A program made the translations under genes and the position numbers. This document shows, piece by piece, positions 9,104 to 18,492 of a stretch of DNA of 64,000 nt; the first letter of the stretch is position 1; each line of letters starts with the position of its first letter. Origin of the DNA: Phenylobacterium sp. (GTDB lineage: Bacteria; Pseudomonadota; Alphaproteobacteria; Caulobacterales; Caulobacteraceae); contig NZ_SSMX01000021.1 in the NCBI RefSeq assembly GCF_004799515.1, positions 1-64,000 on the forward strand. The letters are read 5' to 3'. The notes under the pieces are model-generated. The model searched no databases and was not told where the DNA came from. It was given only the letters and a program-made list of their open reading frames with translations.

Positions 9104-9263
9104 TCCTCCTCCCCTGCTGGGAGGAGGTGGCCCGCGGAGCGGGTCGGAGGTGGGGTTTCTCAGGCGTCGCAGCAGCGGCGGAAGCTTCGTATCGCGGAGA
9201 GGTGAGCGCGACCCCACCTCCGTCAGCCTTCGGCCGACGCCTCCTCCCATAAGGGGAGGAGGA
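9104..9263. repeat. 160-bp nested inverted-repeat element
   Basis: The ends are an 11-bp perfect inverted repeat (TCCTCCTCCCC at 9104-9114 and its complement at 9253-9263). Inside is a second perfect 11-bp pair (GGAGGTGGGGT at 9146-9156 and its complement at 9211-9221). Each end also folds on itself as a short CCTCC/GGAGG hairpin. The layout is like small non-coding intergenic repeats in Caulobacterales genomes. It lies between two convergent genes and could also act as a two-way terminator. Confidence 0.75.
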
Positions 9264-9277
9264 GCAGCGCGTACTGC

Positions 9278-10090
9278 TCAGGCGTTGGGCGTCTTCGGCG
9301 TCATCACTAGCCACGGCGTCGGACGTATGCGCCATTCCCAGACCGCCAGCAGCTGGTCGAGGTGCGCGAAGGACTTCAGCCAATCCGGCATGTCGAAGGT
9401 CTTCGGCTGTTGGTCGACGCGGACGATGTCGTGGGTCGGCGAGAACCGCTGCAGCAACGTCGCCATGGCGCCAGGCCGGTAGAGGTCGTGGGTCTCGACG
9501 ATCACGTGCATGCCGCCGAGCGCCGGGCTCAGCGCCGGCTGCAGGATGTCGACCTCCGCGCCCTCGGCGTCGACCAGCACCAGCGCGCGGCGGCCGGCGA
9601 AGGCCTCGAAGCCGTCCGGCTTGAACTCCGCGCCGACCCGCACCCGGTCGCCCACCCCGTTGCGCCGGGCGAGGTCGGCGCAGGCGGCGCGCGCCTTCTC
9701 GTCGATGTCATAGGCGTGGACGGTGGCGTCCGGCATCAGCCGCGCCAGGCCCACGGCGTAGTAGCCCTCGGCGCAGCCCACATCGATCACGTCGTCCACC
9801 GCGCCGATCAGGGCGGCGAAATGCGGATGCAGCTCCGATTCGTAGGTCCCCAGCAGCTTGGGGATCAGCGCGCCCTCGGTGGAGGACTCCACAAAGTCCA
9901 TGCCGGCGAACGGACCGCCCCAGATACGGGGGCCGTGGTGGGAGATGTAAGTCCTGGCGAGGGCTCCGGACCGCCAGCGGGCGGCCAGGCGCAGGAGGTT
10001 GTTCAGGTGGTCGATATCAGGCTCAGGCGGCCAGCCGGCCACCATCTGGCGCACCAGGCCGGCGGCACGCGCCGTGAAGGGGCCGGCCAC
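9278..10090 (-). CDS. class I SAM-dependent methyltransferase
   Basis: The 270-residue protein contains a Rossmann methyltransferase core. The SAM-binding motif I is VIDVGCAEGYYAVGLAR, motif II is VHAYDIDEKARAAC, and a later strand reads ALVLVDAEGAEVDILQP, similar to FkbM-like enzymes. The acceptor is not evident. The start is GTG at 10090, giving a 13-bp gap from the upstream M23 peptidase gene on the same strand, so the two are probably co-transcribed. The next region downstream is the nested inverted repeat. Confidence 0.75.
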   Translation of the reverse strand: MAGPFTARAAGLVRQMVAGWPPEPDIDHLNNLLRLAARWRSGALARTYISHHGPRIWGGPFAGMDFVESSTEGALIPKLLGTYESELHPHFAALIGAVDDVIDVGCAEGYYAVGLARLMPDATVHAYDIDEKARAACADLARRNGVGDRVRVGAEFKPDGFEAFAGRRALVLVDAEGAEVDILQPALSPALGGMHVIVETHDLYRPGAMATLLQRFSPTHDIVRVDQQPKTFDMPDWLKSFAHLDQLLAVWEWRIRPTPWLVMTPKTPNA

Positions 10091-10103
10091 GGCGCGGCGG
10101 TCC

Positions 10104-11453
10104 TCAGCGGTCCAGGCGGACGGGGCCGGAAGCCGCGGCGGAGGCGAGCGTCGGGCCCGGCCGTTCGGCGCGGGCCAGCAAGAGGCCGTCGATGCGGGCC
10201 TTCTCGCCGTTGAAACGGGTGAGGTCGCCGCCCGCCAGCACAGAGCCCTGCGGCACCTTGGCGCCGATGGGGTTCACCCGCTCGCCGTTCTTCCAGATCT
10301 CGTAGTGCAGGTGCGGACCGGTCGCGAGGCCCGTGGCGCCGACATAGGCCACCACCTCGCCCTGGCGGACGTGGACGCCCGAATGGATGCCGGCGGCGAA
10401 ACGGGAGATGTGGCCGTAGCCGGTGTCCCAGCCCTCGGAATGGCGGATGCGCAGCCAGTTGCCGTAGCCGCCCCAGGGCCCGGCCTGGGCGACCACGCCA
10501 TCGCCCGCCGCCAGGATCGGCGTGCCCATGCCGGCGCCGAAGTCGATGCCCTGGTGGGCGCGGGTGTAGCCCAGGATCGGATGCTTGCGCATGCCGAACA
10601 GCGAGGTGATGTGCGCCCCGTCGACTGGCGTCTTCAGCAGGAAGCCTTTGATGTTCTTGCCGAACTCATCGAAGTACTCGACGTCGTCGCCGCGCGCGAA
10701 GCGGTAGAACTTGACCCCGTGCAGCTCGGCGTACTGCAGGTCGCCGGCCTCGACCGTACGGCCGGCCTCGGTGACCTTGCGGTCGAACACCAGCTTGAAA
10801 TCGTCGCCCGGCTGCAGGTCGCGCTGGAAGTCGAGCTTGTGGGAGAACAGCTTGACCACCTCCGCGGTGATCTGCGGCGTGGCGCCGATGCGCTCGGCGC
10901 TCTCGTAGAGCGAGCCGGTGATGGCGCCGTCGGCGACGGTGGTCTCATCGCGCAGCTTCTCGTCCAGCTCGCGCAGGCGAAGCGCCCCGTCGAAGCTGCG
11001 CGAGAGGGTGATGGCGGTGGCCGGGCCGGTGCGCAGGGATAGGCCGATCAGCTTGGCGTCGCCGGCGCTGGGCTGGGCGATGGCGGTCTGGATCAGCATC
11101 CCGGCCTTCAGGTGGACCGTGTCCATGGCCTTGGACAGCATCTCCACCGCGAGCTGGGCCTCGGCGGGGCCGACGCCGGCGCGGCGCACGGCGCCCTCCA
11201 GGGTCTCGCCGCGCTGCAGCTTGACCGGCACATTCTGCGGCGCAGCCAGGCCCGGCTGGACCTGGGCGCGGGTGAAGGCGGCGTTCTGCAGGGCGGCGAC
11301 GGCGGTGGGATCGAGCGGCGGCGGGGCCTTGGGCGCGCCGTGGGTCAGGAGAGCCCCGGCGCCAACGCCGGCGGCGATCATGACGGCCGCGCCAGCGGTC
11401 AGGAGGGCCGGAACCGGCCGAATGAGGAGCCGCCGCAGATCGAGTTGTCGCAT
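10104..11453 (-). CDS. M23-family peptidoglycan endopeptidase, membrane-anchored
   Basis: The roughly 449-residue protein has a short cytoplasmic tail, one N-terminal membrane segment (ALLTAGAAVMIAAGVGAGALL), a long linker, and a C-terminal M23 domain. The zinc site is complete: HQGIDFGAGMG gives H-x3-D, and GPHLHYEIW gives the HxH pair, with GYGHIS between. It should cleave peptide cross-links in the periplasmic wall, like MepM. The ATG at 11453 is preceded by GGGGGCG; the track starts one codon earlier at GTG. The methyltransferase follows directly. Confidence 0.87.
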   Translation of the reverse strand: MRQLDLRRLLIRPVPALLTAGAAVMIAAGVGAGALLTHGAPKAPPPLDPTAVAALQNAAFTRAQVQPGLAAPQNVPVKLQRGETLEGAVRRAGVGPAEAQLAVEMLSKAMDTVHLKAGMLIQTAIAQPSAGDAKLIGLSLRTGPATAITLSRSFDGALRLRELDEKLRDETTVADGAITGSLYESAERIGATPQITAEVVKLFSHKLDFQRDLQPGDDFKLVFDRKVTEAGRTVEAGDLQYAELHGVKFYRFARGDDVEYFDEFGKNIKGFLLKTPVDGAHITSLFGMRKHPILGYTRAHQGIDFGAGMGTPILAAGDGVVAQAGPWGGYGNWLRIRHSEGWDTGYGHISRFAAGIHSGVHVRQGEVVAYVGATGLATGPHLHYEIWKNGERVNPIGAKVPQGSVLAGGDLTRFNGEKARIDGLLLARAERPGPTLASAAASGPVRLDR

Positions 11454-11601
11454 CACGCCCCCACGCTGGATCAGTCTGGTTAAGGCCTCGTCGCCGTGAA
11501 GCCAAGTCTTCCGCAGCCCTAAGCCATCGCCGCGTCGGCGCCGAAAAGAAGGCGCGGCGGGCGAGAAGCTCCGTCCTCGGTCGATTTGCCGCGCGGCGGC
11601 G

Positions 11602-11952
11602 TCAGATCAGGCTGAGCACCAGCTCCGCGGGCCGGCAGAGGGCCGCGCCCCTGGGCGTGGTCACGATCGGCCGCTCGACCAGCGCCGGCTGCAGGATCAT
11701 CGCCGCGATCAGCATCTCGTCGGACGCGTTGGGGTCGGTGAGCCCAAGCTCATGGGCCTCGGTGCCGCGCACGCGCAGCACCTCATGAGCGGTTTTGCCC
11801 AGGCGTTTGAACAGGTCCTGAAGCTGCGGCCGGGTCCAGCCGACCTTCAGGTATTCCACCACGGTGGGCTCGATCCCGCGCTCGCGCAGCAGGGCCAGCG
11901 TGTTGCGGGAGGTCCCGCAGTTGGGGTTGTGGAAGATCGTGACGTCGCTCAT
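11602..11952 (-). CDS. arsC: arsenate reductase (glutaredoxin-type ArsC)
   Basis: The 116-residue protein has a thioredoxin-like fold. The catalytic cysteine is in IFHNPNCGTSRNTL, and the C-terminal ILQPALVERPIV carries the conserved arginine. The length fits the ArsC/YfgD family, which reduces arsenate to arsenite using glutathione and glutaredoxin; some members have other roles. The track begins at a TTG at 11982; the ATG at 11952 starts directly at the conserved MSDVTIFHNP and was preferred. No arsR or arsB gene is nearby, so a dedicated arsenic operon is not supported. Confidence 0.85.
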   Translation of the reverse strand: MSDVTIFHNPNCGTSRNTLALLRERGIEPTVVEYLKVGWTRPQLQDLFKRLGKTAHEVLRVRGTEAHELGLTDPNASDEMLIAAMILQPALVERPIVTTPRGAALCRPAELVLSLI

Positions 11953-11992
11953 GGCGGGCTGGCTTAGCGCGGCTTCCGGCAAGGGAAAAGCG

Positions 11993-14377
11993 TCACCAGG
12001 AAAAGCTCCGCGTTCCGGTCAGGACGGTGGAGTCGGAGGTGTCGAACGCCATGACGTCCGCCGGCCGGCGCGGCAGGGGCGGCGCGGCGGCGGGCCACTG
12101 CTCGACGGTGGCGGCATAGGCGACGGTCAGCCTGCCGGGGCCGGCCGGGCGCAGGATCAGATCGAAGCCATCGGGAGCCGCCGACCAGTTCACCCCGGCC
12201 GACTTGCCGGGCGGGATCGCCAGATGCACGGCCGCGCCGCCCACCGAGGTGACGGTGGCCACGGTGTTGCTGGTCAGGCGAAGCCCGATGGTCCGCGCGC
12301 CCGGCGGCGGGACCACATGCAGGACGAGGTCGCCGTCCGCGCCCCTGGCCAGCGACATCTGCGGGCCGGGCAGGTCGAGGTAGGGCGCGCTGGCCGCGTC
12401 CATCGGCCTGGTGAAACGCCAGTTGGAAAATTTGGTCAGGCTCGCCCCGCCGGTCTTCAGCACGCCCGCCGACCAGGGATCGAGCCCAGGCGTCACACTG
12501 ACCCGCCAGGCGCTGCGGGCGTCCTGGTCGATCTGGTAGACGACGTCGGTGGCCAGCGGATGGCGCGCATCATAGGGGTGGTTCAGGCGTACGGCCGCGG
12601 TCAGCGCCAGGCCCGCGACCAGCAGGATCGGTCCGACCAGCCGGGCGGGCGGCGCGCCCTCGTCAGGCTGGGCCAGCGGCCAGATCACCGGCAGGGCGAT
12701 CAGCAGCGGCAGGGCGAGCAGCTCGGGCAGGTCGAGGCTGAGGTAGGACGAATGTGCGAAGCCGGCGGCGAAGGCCAGGCCCACCGCGCCCAGGATCCCC
12801 AGGACGATCAGGCTGGCCGGGCCCCGGCGGGCGGCCAGGGCGGTGGCGGCGGCGCCCAAGGCGCCTAGCGTCAGCGGCCAGGCGAGCACGAAGGCGGCGG
12901 GCGGGGCCAGCGCCTGGGCGACGGCGCCCAAGACGAGCAGCAGGACCATCGCGCCGGCCCAGGCGCCCGCGCGGCTGACCGGGCGGCCATAGGCCAGCGC
13001 CCCGACCACGGCGGCCGCGGCGGCGATCTCCAGGGCCAGGACGTCGAGGCCGCCGGCCAGGCAGCTCAGGAGGGCCGCCAGCAGCGGCAGCAGGATCACC
13101 CGGCGCCGCCCGCGGGCCGCCTCGGCGATGGCCAGGAGCAGCATGCCGAGGCCGGTCAGGACCAGGGCCGCCTCCCAGCGCGGCGCCTGGGCCAGCAGGA
13201 ACCGCTGCGCCAGGAAGCCGAACGCGGCGCCGGTGGCGCGGCGGGTGAAGTGCATCAGGACGACGGCGCTCAGGACCGCGAACAGGGCCGCGCCGGCCCC
13301 GCGCGCCAGGTCGAGCCACGGGAAGGCCTCGACCCGCCGGGCGCGCATGACGCCCCAGGCCAGCAGGGCCGCGGAGACCGCCAGCACCAGCCAGCCCACG
13401 GCCGGCGGATAGGCCAGGGTCAGGCCTCCCGGCGTCTGGCCGAAGACCACGTCCGGCGCGCGGGCCGGCAGGACGGGCGAGAAGGCCACGGCGGCGGCGC
13501 TCGCCAGCACCTGCTGGCCGAGGTCCTGCAGGGTCCCGCGGTCGGTGGTGGCCGGCGTCGAAGAGGGCGAGTGGTAGTCGAACTGATGGCCGATGAAGGC
13601 GTAGTTCATCCCCGCCACGCCGGCCTTCCGCGACACCGTGAAGTCCGTGTCGTTGGGCATGTGCTGGTAGACGAAGCCGGTCAGCGACGAGGCCTGCGGC
13701 CTTACGGCGGTGCGCTGCAGCAAGGCCACGGTCTGGCCGTTGTCCTGGCCGGTCTGGAACATCTGCGCCCGGCCCGCCGAGCCGCGGGCCTCGAGGTTGA
13801 TGAGGAAGCCGATGCGCTTCGCCGACGGGTCACTGGCGAAGAAGGCGTTGGCGCCCAGCAGGCCGGCCTCTTCGCCGTCGGTCAGCAGCACCATGACGTC
13901 GCGGGCCGGGACGCCGCGCGCCTGGATCGCGCGCACGGTCTCCAGCACGGCGGCCACGCCCGCCGCGTCGTCGGCGGAGCCCGGCGAGGCCGGCACGCTG
14001 TCGTAGTGGGCCATGAGCGCCAGCGCCGGCAGGCTGCGGTCCTTGCCGGGCAAGACGCCCACGATGTTGTCGACGAAACCGCCGGCGGCGCGGGTGGGGT
14101 CGAAGCGGGAAACCTCGACGCCGGCGCCGCGCCGCACCTGCGGATCCAGGCCCATGGCGGCCATGCGTTGGACCAGCACGTCGCGGGCCGCGCGGTCGGC
14201 GGGCGAGCCTATCGGATGCGGGACCGAGGCGATGGCGCCGATGTCGGCCATCGCCCGCTCGGCGGAGAAGTCGGCGGCCGCGGCGGCAGCCGGCGCGGGC
14301 GCAGGCGTGCGCGCGTCCGCCCAGGCGATCAGGGCCGCGGCGATCAGGGCTGCGGCCAGCGCAAGCAGTCGTCCCAA
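11993..14377 (-). CDS. M28-family membrane metallopeptidase
   Basis: The 794-residue protein has an N-terminal signal-anchor, an M28 zinc aminopeptidase domain (about residues 40-310), then about nine hydrophobic helices and a C-terminal beta-rich region. Zinc-site motifs are LMAHYDSVPASPG, SADDAAGVAAVLE and TDGEEAGLLG. Architecture and size match the Fxna/ERMP1-like membrane peptidases in bacteria. The peptidase domain is expected in the periplasm. It starts at TTG, supported by GGAGGG 5 nt upstream. The substrate is not known. Confidence 0.85.
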   Translation of the reverse strand: MGRLLALAAALIAAALIAWADARTPAPAPAAAAAADFSAERAMADIGAIASVPHPIGSPADRAARDVLVQRMAAMGLDPQVRRGAGVEVSRFDPTRAAGGFVDNIVGVLPGKDRSLPALALMAHYDSVPASPGSADDAAGVAAVLETVRAIQARGVPARDVMVLLTDGEEAGLLGANAFFASDPSAKRIGFLINLEARGSAGRAQMFQTGQDNGQTVALLQRTAVRPQASSLTGFVYQHMPNDTDFTVSRKAGVAGMNYAFIGHQFDYHSPSSTPATTDRGTLQDLGQQVLASAAAVAFSPVLPARAPDVVFGQTPGGLTLAYPPAVGWLVLAVSAALLAWGVMRARRVEAFPWLDLARGAGAALFAVLSAVVLMHFTRRATGAAFGFLAQRFLLAQAPRWEAALVLTGLGMLLLAIAEAARGRRRVILLPLLAALLSCLAGGLDVLALEIAAAAAVVGALAYGRPVSRAGAWAGAMVLLLVLGAVAQALAPPAAFVLAWPLTLGALGAAATALAARRGPASLIVLGILGAVGLAFAAGFAHSSYLSLDLPELLALPLLIALPVIWPLAQPDEGAPPARLVGPILLVAGLALTAAVRLNHPYDARHPLATDVVYQIDQDARSAWRVSVTPGLDPWSAGVLKTGGASLTKFSNWRFTRPMDAASAPYLDLPGPQMSLARGADGDLVLHVVPPPGARTIGLRLTSNTVATVTSVGGAAVHLAIPPGKSAGVNWSAAPDGFDLILRPAGPGRLTVAYAATVEQWPAAAPPLPRRPADVMAFDTSDSTVLTGTRSFSW

Positions 14378-14458
14378 GGCGTCCCTCCGACGCGATTTTG
14401 CGCGGGAGCCTAGCCTCAGGGCCGGAAAACGGAAGCGTGCTTCGCCGACGGGCGAAAA

Positions 14459-14839
14459 TCAGTGGCCGAGCAACTCGCGGATGCAGGCTGGCAACTCGCC
14501 GCCCAGCAGGGGCTTTTCCAGGATCCGCGCGCCGAGCGCCTCGGCCTGGCTGCGCACCGCCGGCTTGGGCTGGGTGGTGATCAGGATGGCGGGGCAGGTC
14601 AGGCCGCGGCGGCGCAGCTCCGCCAGGGCCTCGACGCCCGTGCTCCCCGGCAGGTGCTGGTCCAGCACCAGACAAGCGGCGGCCAGCGGCCCGCAGCGGT
14701 CCAGCAGGGTCTCCGCCCGGTCGTGAACCTCGACGGCGAACCCCTCGATCTTCAAGGCGAATGTCAGGGCTTCGCGGACGGAGAGATCGTCCTCGACCAG
14801 CAGGATCAACGGTGCGGGCAGATCGCGAGCAGGCTCCAT
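14459..14839 (-). CDS. fixT: single-domain receiver protein, candidate FixT (FixL feedback inhibitor)
   Basis: The 126-residue protein is only a receiver domain, with the acidic pocket in LLVEDDLSV, phospho-site D60 in LVLDQHLPGSTG, T88 in ILITTQ and K109 in LEKPL. It carries four cysteines (49, 56, 82, 119). In Caulobacter, FixT is a receiver-only inhibitor of the FixL kinase that binds an iron-sulfur cluster through cysteines. The position, divergent from fixL-fixJ with a FixJ-type box upstream, supports the same role; the call is inference. The track starts at GTG 14848, but the ATG at 14839 has GGAG at good spacing. Confidence 0.68.
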   Translation of the reverse strand: MEPARDLPAPLILLVEDDLSVREALTFALKIEGFAVEVHDRAETLLDRCGPLAAACLVLDQHLPGSTGVEALAELRRRGLTCPAILITTQPKPAVRSQAEALGARILEKPLLGGELPACIRELLGH

Positions 14840-15300
14840 CGTCTCCACCGTGGGCCCGCGATGCGCTTCGGATCCCGACCGCTTTCCATGGGCGTCTTCG
14901 ACGGCGTTCGGCCGCCCTGAGGTCGCGTACTGCGCCCTTTAGCCCTCGGTAGCACCTGCCCGGGGCGGTCCAAATTTGGGACCGATCCCTAGGGAAATCT
15001 ACGTACCGGGACCCGCGGGGTACTCGAATTGCCCAGAGATATCATTGGTTTGCGGCTTCCAATTCCAGCGCGGAAAAGCAAGATTCCGCTCGACAAAAGG
15101 CCGCATCGGCTTAGGGAAGCAAAGAGAGATTATTCAACCCTGGGGGGAAATAGGCAACTGGGTGGCGTGACATGTGATCAAGTCGTCCTGATGCGTCGGC
15201 CATTGGGGCGCGTCGGCCTTCGGCTCCGCCGGTTTTCGGCGGGCGCCGACGTGGGCCGAGTTGTGCGTTCTCCAGCCGCCGACCATCGCGGAGGGTCGGC
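14840..15300. promoter_or_regulatory. divergent control region between fixT-like gene and fixL
   Basis: This 461-bp region has no convincing gene; the short track ORFs inside it have no recognisable domain. It contains a FixJ-type box on the minus strand at about 14990-15006 (listed separately) and an AT-richer patch at 15030-15180 that could hold the fixL promoter. No clear FNR/FixK palindrome of the TTGAT-N4-ATCAA type was found. The stretch near 15170-15180 (GTGACATGTGATCAA) has one good half-site only. Confidence 0.5.
14990..15006 (-). promoter_or_regulatory. candidate FixJ-binding box upstream of fixT-like gene
   Basis: Read on the minus strand, the sequence is GTACGTAGATTTCCCTA. The first eight bases match GTAMGTAG, the high-affinity FixJ consensus described for Sinorhizobium meliloti. 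The site faces the fixT-like gene and ends about 150 bp before its start codon. A single-gene feedback loop (FixJ activates fixT, FixT inhibits FixL) would follow. Confidence 0.55.
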
Positions 15301-17811
15301 ATGAACGACATCCACCGGACAAGTCGGTGGGCCTCGCGCTTGCTGCTGACCCTTGCCGTCATCCTGATCGCGGCGGGGGCGGCGATCCGGGTGCATGCCT
15401 GGAACGACAGCGACCGCGCCCTGCAGTCCGCCGTGCGGACCTTCCGGACCATGGACAGCGCCGAGGAACTGGCGATGCACCTGGTGCTGGCGCGGGCCGC
15501 CGGCCGCGGCGGGGCCGGTTTCGGCGACGACGTCCGCCAGGTCCGATCGCACGAGGCCGCGCTGGTCCGCCTGACGAAGAGCCAGCCGGCGCAGGCGGCG
15601 CGGGCCGCCCGCGCCACCGCCCTGGCCGAACAGGAGATCGCCGACCTTACCCGCGGCGCGCCGGTGGCGGACTCGGCCGCGGCGGCGCGGGCCGCCGGGG
15701 ACATCGTCGAGGCCGAGCGGGCCAAGGCCGGCGCCTACAGCGGCCAGTTCCGCGCCCAATGGGTCCAGACCATCCTGGCCTTGGCGGCGATCTGCGGCGG
15801 TTTGGCGGCCGGCTTCGCGGCTCTGCTGCTGTTCCTGCGCCGCATCGACCGCCAGGAGAACGCCCTCGCCCAGGCGGCGGAGGACCTGTCGGTCGCCGGC
15901 CGCGAGGCCCAACGCAACGCCGCCTTCCTGGAGGGCGTCGGCGCGGCGACGCCGGACGTCATCTACGCCAAGGACCGCGACCTGCGCTTCGTCTACGCCA
16001 ATCCCGCCGCCGCCGCGGCCATCGGCCATCCGCTGAGCGAGATCCTGGGCCGCCGGTCCGGCGAGCTGGCGACCGACCTGATCGAGCTGGAGGACCATGA
16101 GGCCGCCGATCTCGAGGTGCTGCAGACCGGCCGCCGGCGCGCGGTGGAGGGCCGGTTCACCGGGCCGGACGGGACCGTGCGGTTCCTGCGCTCGACCAAG
16201 TTCGCCCTGCGCGACCCGGCGGGCGCGATCACCGGCGTCGCCGGCCTGACCATCGACGTCACCGAGTCCTACGCCTTCCGCGAGGCCCTGGTGGAGTCGG
16301 AGGCCAAGTACCGTTCGGTCGCCAACGCCATGCCGGCGCTGGTCTGGTCGTCGGACGCCGAGGGCGAGCGAGACTTCTACAACGACCGCTGGCGCCAGTT
16401 CTTTGGCGAGGACCCTGAGGTCACCATGGGCTGGCGGTGGCTCTCCAAGGTGCATCCCGACGACCGCGCGCGGGTCGAGGCCCACGCGCGCGACAGCATC
16501 GCCGCGCGCGAGCCCTATGACATCGAGTACCGCCTGGTGGGCTCGAACGGCCCACGCTGGTTCCTGGAGCGGGCGGTGCCGGTGCGCAATGAGGACGGCC
16601 ACGTCCATCTCTGGAAGGGCGCCTGCATCGACATCGAGGAACTGGTCCAGAGCCGCCGGGCCAAGGAGCAGGCCTTCGCCGACCTGCAGGCGCGCGAGGC
16701 CCACCTGCAATCGATCCTGGGCGCGGTGCCCGACGCCATGATCGTCATCGACGACCGCGGGGAGGTGCAGTCGTTCAGCGCCGCGGCGGAACGCCAGTTC
16801 GGCTGGTCCGCGGCCGAGGCCATCGGCCGGAACGTCAGCTTCCTGATGCCCAGCCCCTACCGCGAGGGACACGACGGCTATCTGGCGCGTTACCTCGTAA
16901 CCGGCGAGCGCAAGGTGATCGGCATCGGCCGGGTGGTGGTGGGCTTGCGCAAGGACGGCTCGACCTTCCCGATGGAGCTGTCCGTGGGCGAGATGCAGTC
17001 GGGCGAGCGGCGGTTCTTCACCGGCTTCGTCCGCGACCTGACTGAGCGCCAGGCGGCCGAGCGCCGCTTCCAGGACGTGCAGGCCGAACTGGCCCACGTC
17101 TCGCGCCTGTCGGCCATGGGCGAAATGGCCTCGGCCCTGGCGCACGAGCTCAACCAGCCCTTGTCGGCGACCGCCAACTACATCCAGGGATCGCTGCGCC
17201 TCCTGAGGGAGGACCCTGTCGACGTCGTCATTGTCACAGAGGCGCTCACCGTCGCCGGCGAACAGATGTTCCGGGCCGGCGATATCATCCGCCGGCTGCG
17301 GGATTTCGTCTCCAAGGGTGAGACCGAGCGACAGATCGAAAACCTGCCGCAATTGCTGGAGGAGGCCGGCGCGTTGGCCATGGTCGGCGCCAAGGACCGC
17401 GGTGTGCGCCTGACCTATGACATTTCGCCCAAGATCGACCTGGTGATGGTCGACAAGGTGCAGATTCAGCAGGTGGTGCTGAACCTGATGCGCAACGCCG
17501 TCGAGGCGATGGCCGACAGCGAGCGCCGCGAACTGGTCGTGGCCGCCGGCTCGGCGCCCGACGACATGGTGCTGGTCTCGGTCAGAGACACCGGCAGCGG
17601 CCTCAACCCCGAGGTCGCCGCCCAACTGTTCCAACCCTTCGTGACCACCAAGCAGCAGGGCATGGGCGTGGGTCTGTCGATCTCGCGCACCATCGTCGAG
17701 GCGCACGGCGGCCGCATCTGGGCCGACAGCGAGCCCGGGCAGGGCACCACATTCCATTTCACGGTGCGAGCCGTGCGTGAGGAGGAGATGGCCGATGGCG
17801 AACTCGTCTGA
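15301..17811 (+). CDS. fixL: oxygen-sensing histidine kinase FixL, long form with extra PAS domains
   Basis: The 836-residue kinase has two membrane segments (about 13-33 and 157-180) flanking a roughly 120-residue segment, then three PAS domains (about 205-320, 330-455, 470-590), a HisKA domain with phospho-site H615 in AHELNQPL, and a HATPase domain ([16 protein letters not shown]). The third PAS has the FixL haem signature: [12 protein letters not shown] with H524 as likely iron ligand, then [20 protein letters not shown]. Oxygen release should switch on autophosphorylation and transfer to FixJ. Rhizobial FixL is about 505 residues; the extra PAS pair is unusual. The end overlaps fixJ by 17 bp. 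Confidence 0.9.
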   Translation: MNDIHRTSRWASRLLLTLAVILIAAGAAIRVHAWNDSDRALQSAVRTFRTMDSAEELAMHLVLARAAGRGGAGFGDDVRQVRSHEAALVRLTKSQPAQAARAARATALAEQEIADLTRGAPVADSAAAARAAGDIVEAERAKAGAYSGQFRAQWVQTILALAAICGGLAAGFAALLLFLRRIDRQENALAQAAEDLSVAGREAQRNAAFLEGVGAATPDVIYAKDRDLRFVYANPAAAAAIGHPLSEILGRRSGELATDLIELEDHEAADLEVLQTGRRRAVEGRFTGPDGTVRFLRSTKFALRDPAGAITGVAGLTIDVTESYAFREALVESEAKYRSVANAMPALVWSSDAEGERDFYNDRWRQFFGEDPEVTMGWRWLSKVHPDDRARVEAHARDSIAAREPYDIEYRLVGSNGPRWFLERAVPVRNEDGHVHLWKGACIDIEELVQSRRAKEQAFADLQAREAHLQSILGAVPDAMIVIDDRGEVQSFSAAAERQFGWSAAEAIGRNVSFLMPSPYREGHDGYLARYLVTGERKVIGIGRVVVGLRKDGSTFPMELSVGEMQSGERRFFTGFVRDLTERQAAERRFQDVQAELAHVSRLSAMGEMASALAHELNQPLSATANYIQGSLRLLREDPVDVVIVTEALTVAGEQMFRAGDIIRRLRDFVSKGETERQIENLPQLLEEAGALAMVGAKDRGVRLTYDISPKIDLVMVDKVQIQQVVLNLMRNAVEAMADSERRELVVAAGSAPDDMVLVSVRDTGSGLNPEVAAQLFQPFVTTKQQGMGVGLSISRTIVEAHGGRIWADSEPGQGTTFHFTVRAVREEEMADGELV

Positions 17812-18403
17812 GGTCTATGTCGTGGACGACGATGAGGCGATACGCCGGTCGCTGGCCTTCCTGTTGCGAACGGCGGGAATCACGTCGCACACCTATGAGA
17901 GCGCCGAGATCTTCCTGGCGCAGGCGCGGGACCTTCCGCCGGGATGCGTGGTCACCGACGTGCGCATGCCTGGCGTCGACGGCATCGAGCTGGTCCGCCG
18001 CCTGGGCGAGGAGAAGCTGCCGCTCTCCACCATCGTCATGACCGGCCACGGCGACATCGCGCTCGCGGTCGAGGCGATGAAGGCCGGCGCTGTGGACTTC
18101 ATCGAAAAGCCTTTCAAGGACGAGGTGATGCTGGGCGCGGTGCAGAAGGCCCTGGTGGTCGACGGCCGCACCGCGCAGGACGACAGCGCCAAGCAGGCCT
18201 ATCAGCAGGCCTTCGTCACCCTGTCGCGCCGCGAGCGGGAGGTGCTGGAGCAGGTGGTGGCCGGCAAGACCAGCAAGGTCATCGCCTACGACCTGGGCAT
18301 CAGCCCGCGCACCGTGGAGGTCTACCGGGCCGGGATGATGATGAAGACCGGCGCCAAGAGCCTGTCGGAGCTGGTGCGCATGGCGTTGTTGGCCGGGATC
18401 TGA
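17795..18403 (+). CDS. fixJ: response regulator FixJ
   Basis: The 202-residue regulator has an N-terminal receiver domain ([13 protein letters not shown], phospho-site D55 in [14 protein letters not shown] in EKPF) and a C-terminal LuxR-type helix-turn-helix ([36 protein letters not shown]). It is the expected DNA-binding partner of FixL under low oxygen. The track starts at GTG 17777; the ATG at 17795 follows GAGGAGG and matches FixJ N-termini, so it was chosen. It overlaps fixL, and a strong terminator follows. Confidence 0.92.
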   Translation: MANSSEVYVVDDDEAIRRSLAFLLRTAGITSHTYESAEIFLAQARDLPPGCVVTDVRMPGVDGIELVRRLGEEKLPLSTIVMTGHGDIALAVEAMKAGAVDFIEKPFKDEVMLGAVQKALVVDGRTAQDDSAKQAYQQAFVTLSRREREVLEQVVAGKTSKVIAYDLGISPRTVEVYRAGMMMKTGAKSLSELVRMALLAGI

Positions 18404-18434
18404 CCGCGCCCGCAGGGTGGGAGCCCAGATAGCG

Positions 18435-18466
18435 AAAGGGCGCCCCGCTTGCGCGGGACGCCCTTT
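18435..18466. terminator. bidirectional hairpin terminator between fixJ and ctrA
   Basis: AAAGGGCG-x-CCCGC and its complement GCGGG-x-CGCCCTTT form a long stem with a GCAA-type loop. A-runs and T-runs flank the two sides, so it can end both fixJ (plus) and ctrA (minus) transcripts, whose stop codons face it. Confidence 0.8.
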
Positions 18467-18492
18467 CATTCAGCGACAGGTGTTGGCGGGCT

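Noticed and set aside
15166-15180. Possible FNR/FixK box GTGACATGTGATCAA upstream of fixL
   Set aside because: Only the right half fits; at the 14-bp spacing of TTGAT-N4-ATCAA the left half does not match.
15178-17757. 859-residue minus-strand ORF opposite fixL
   Set aside because: No domain pattern; histidine/glycine/arginine-rich antisense shadow of a clear FixL kinase.
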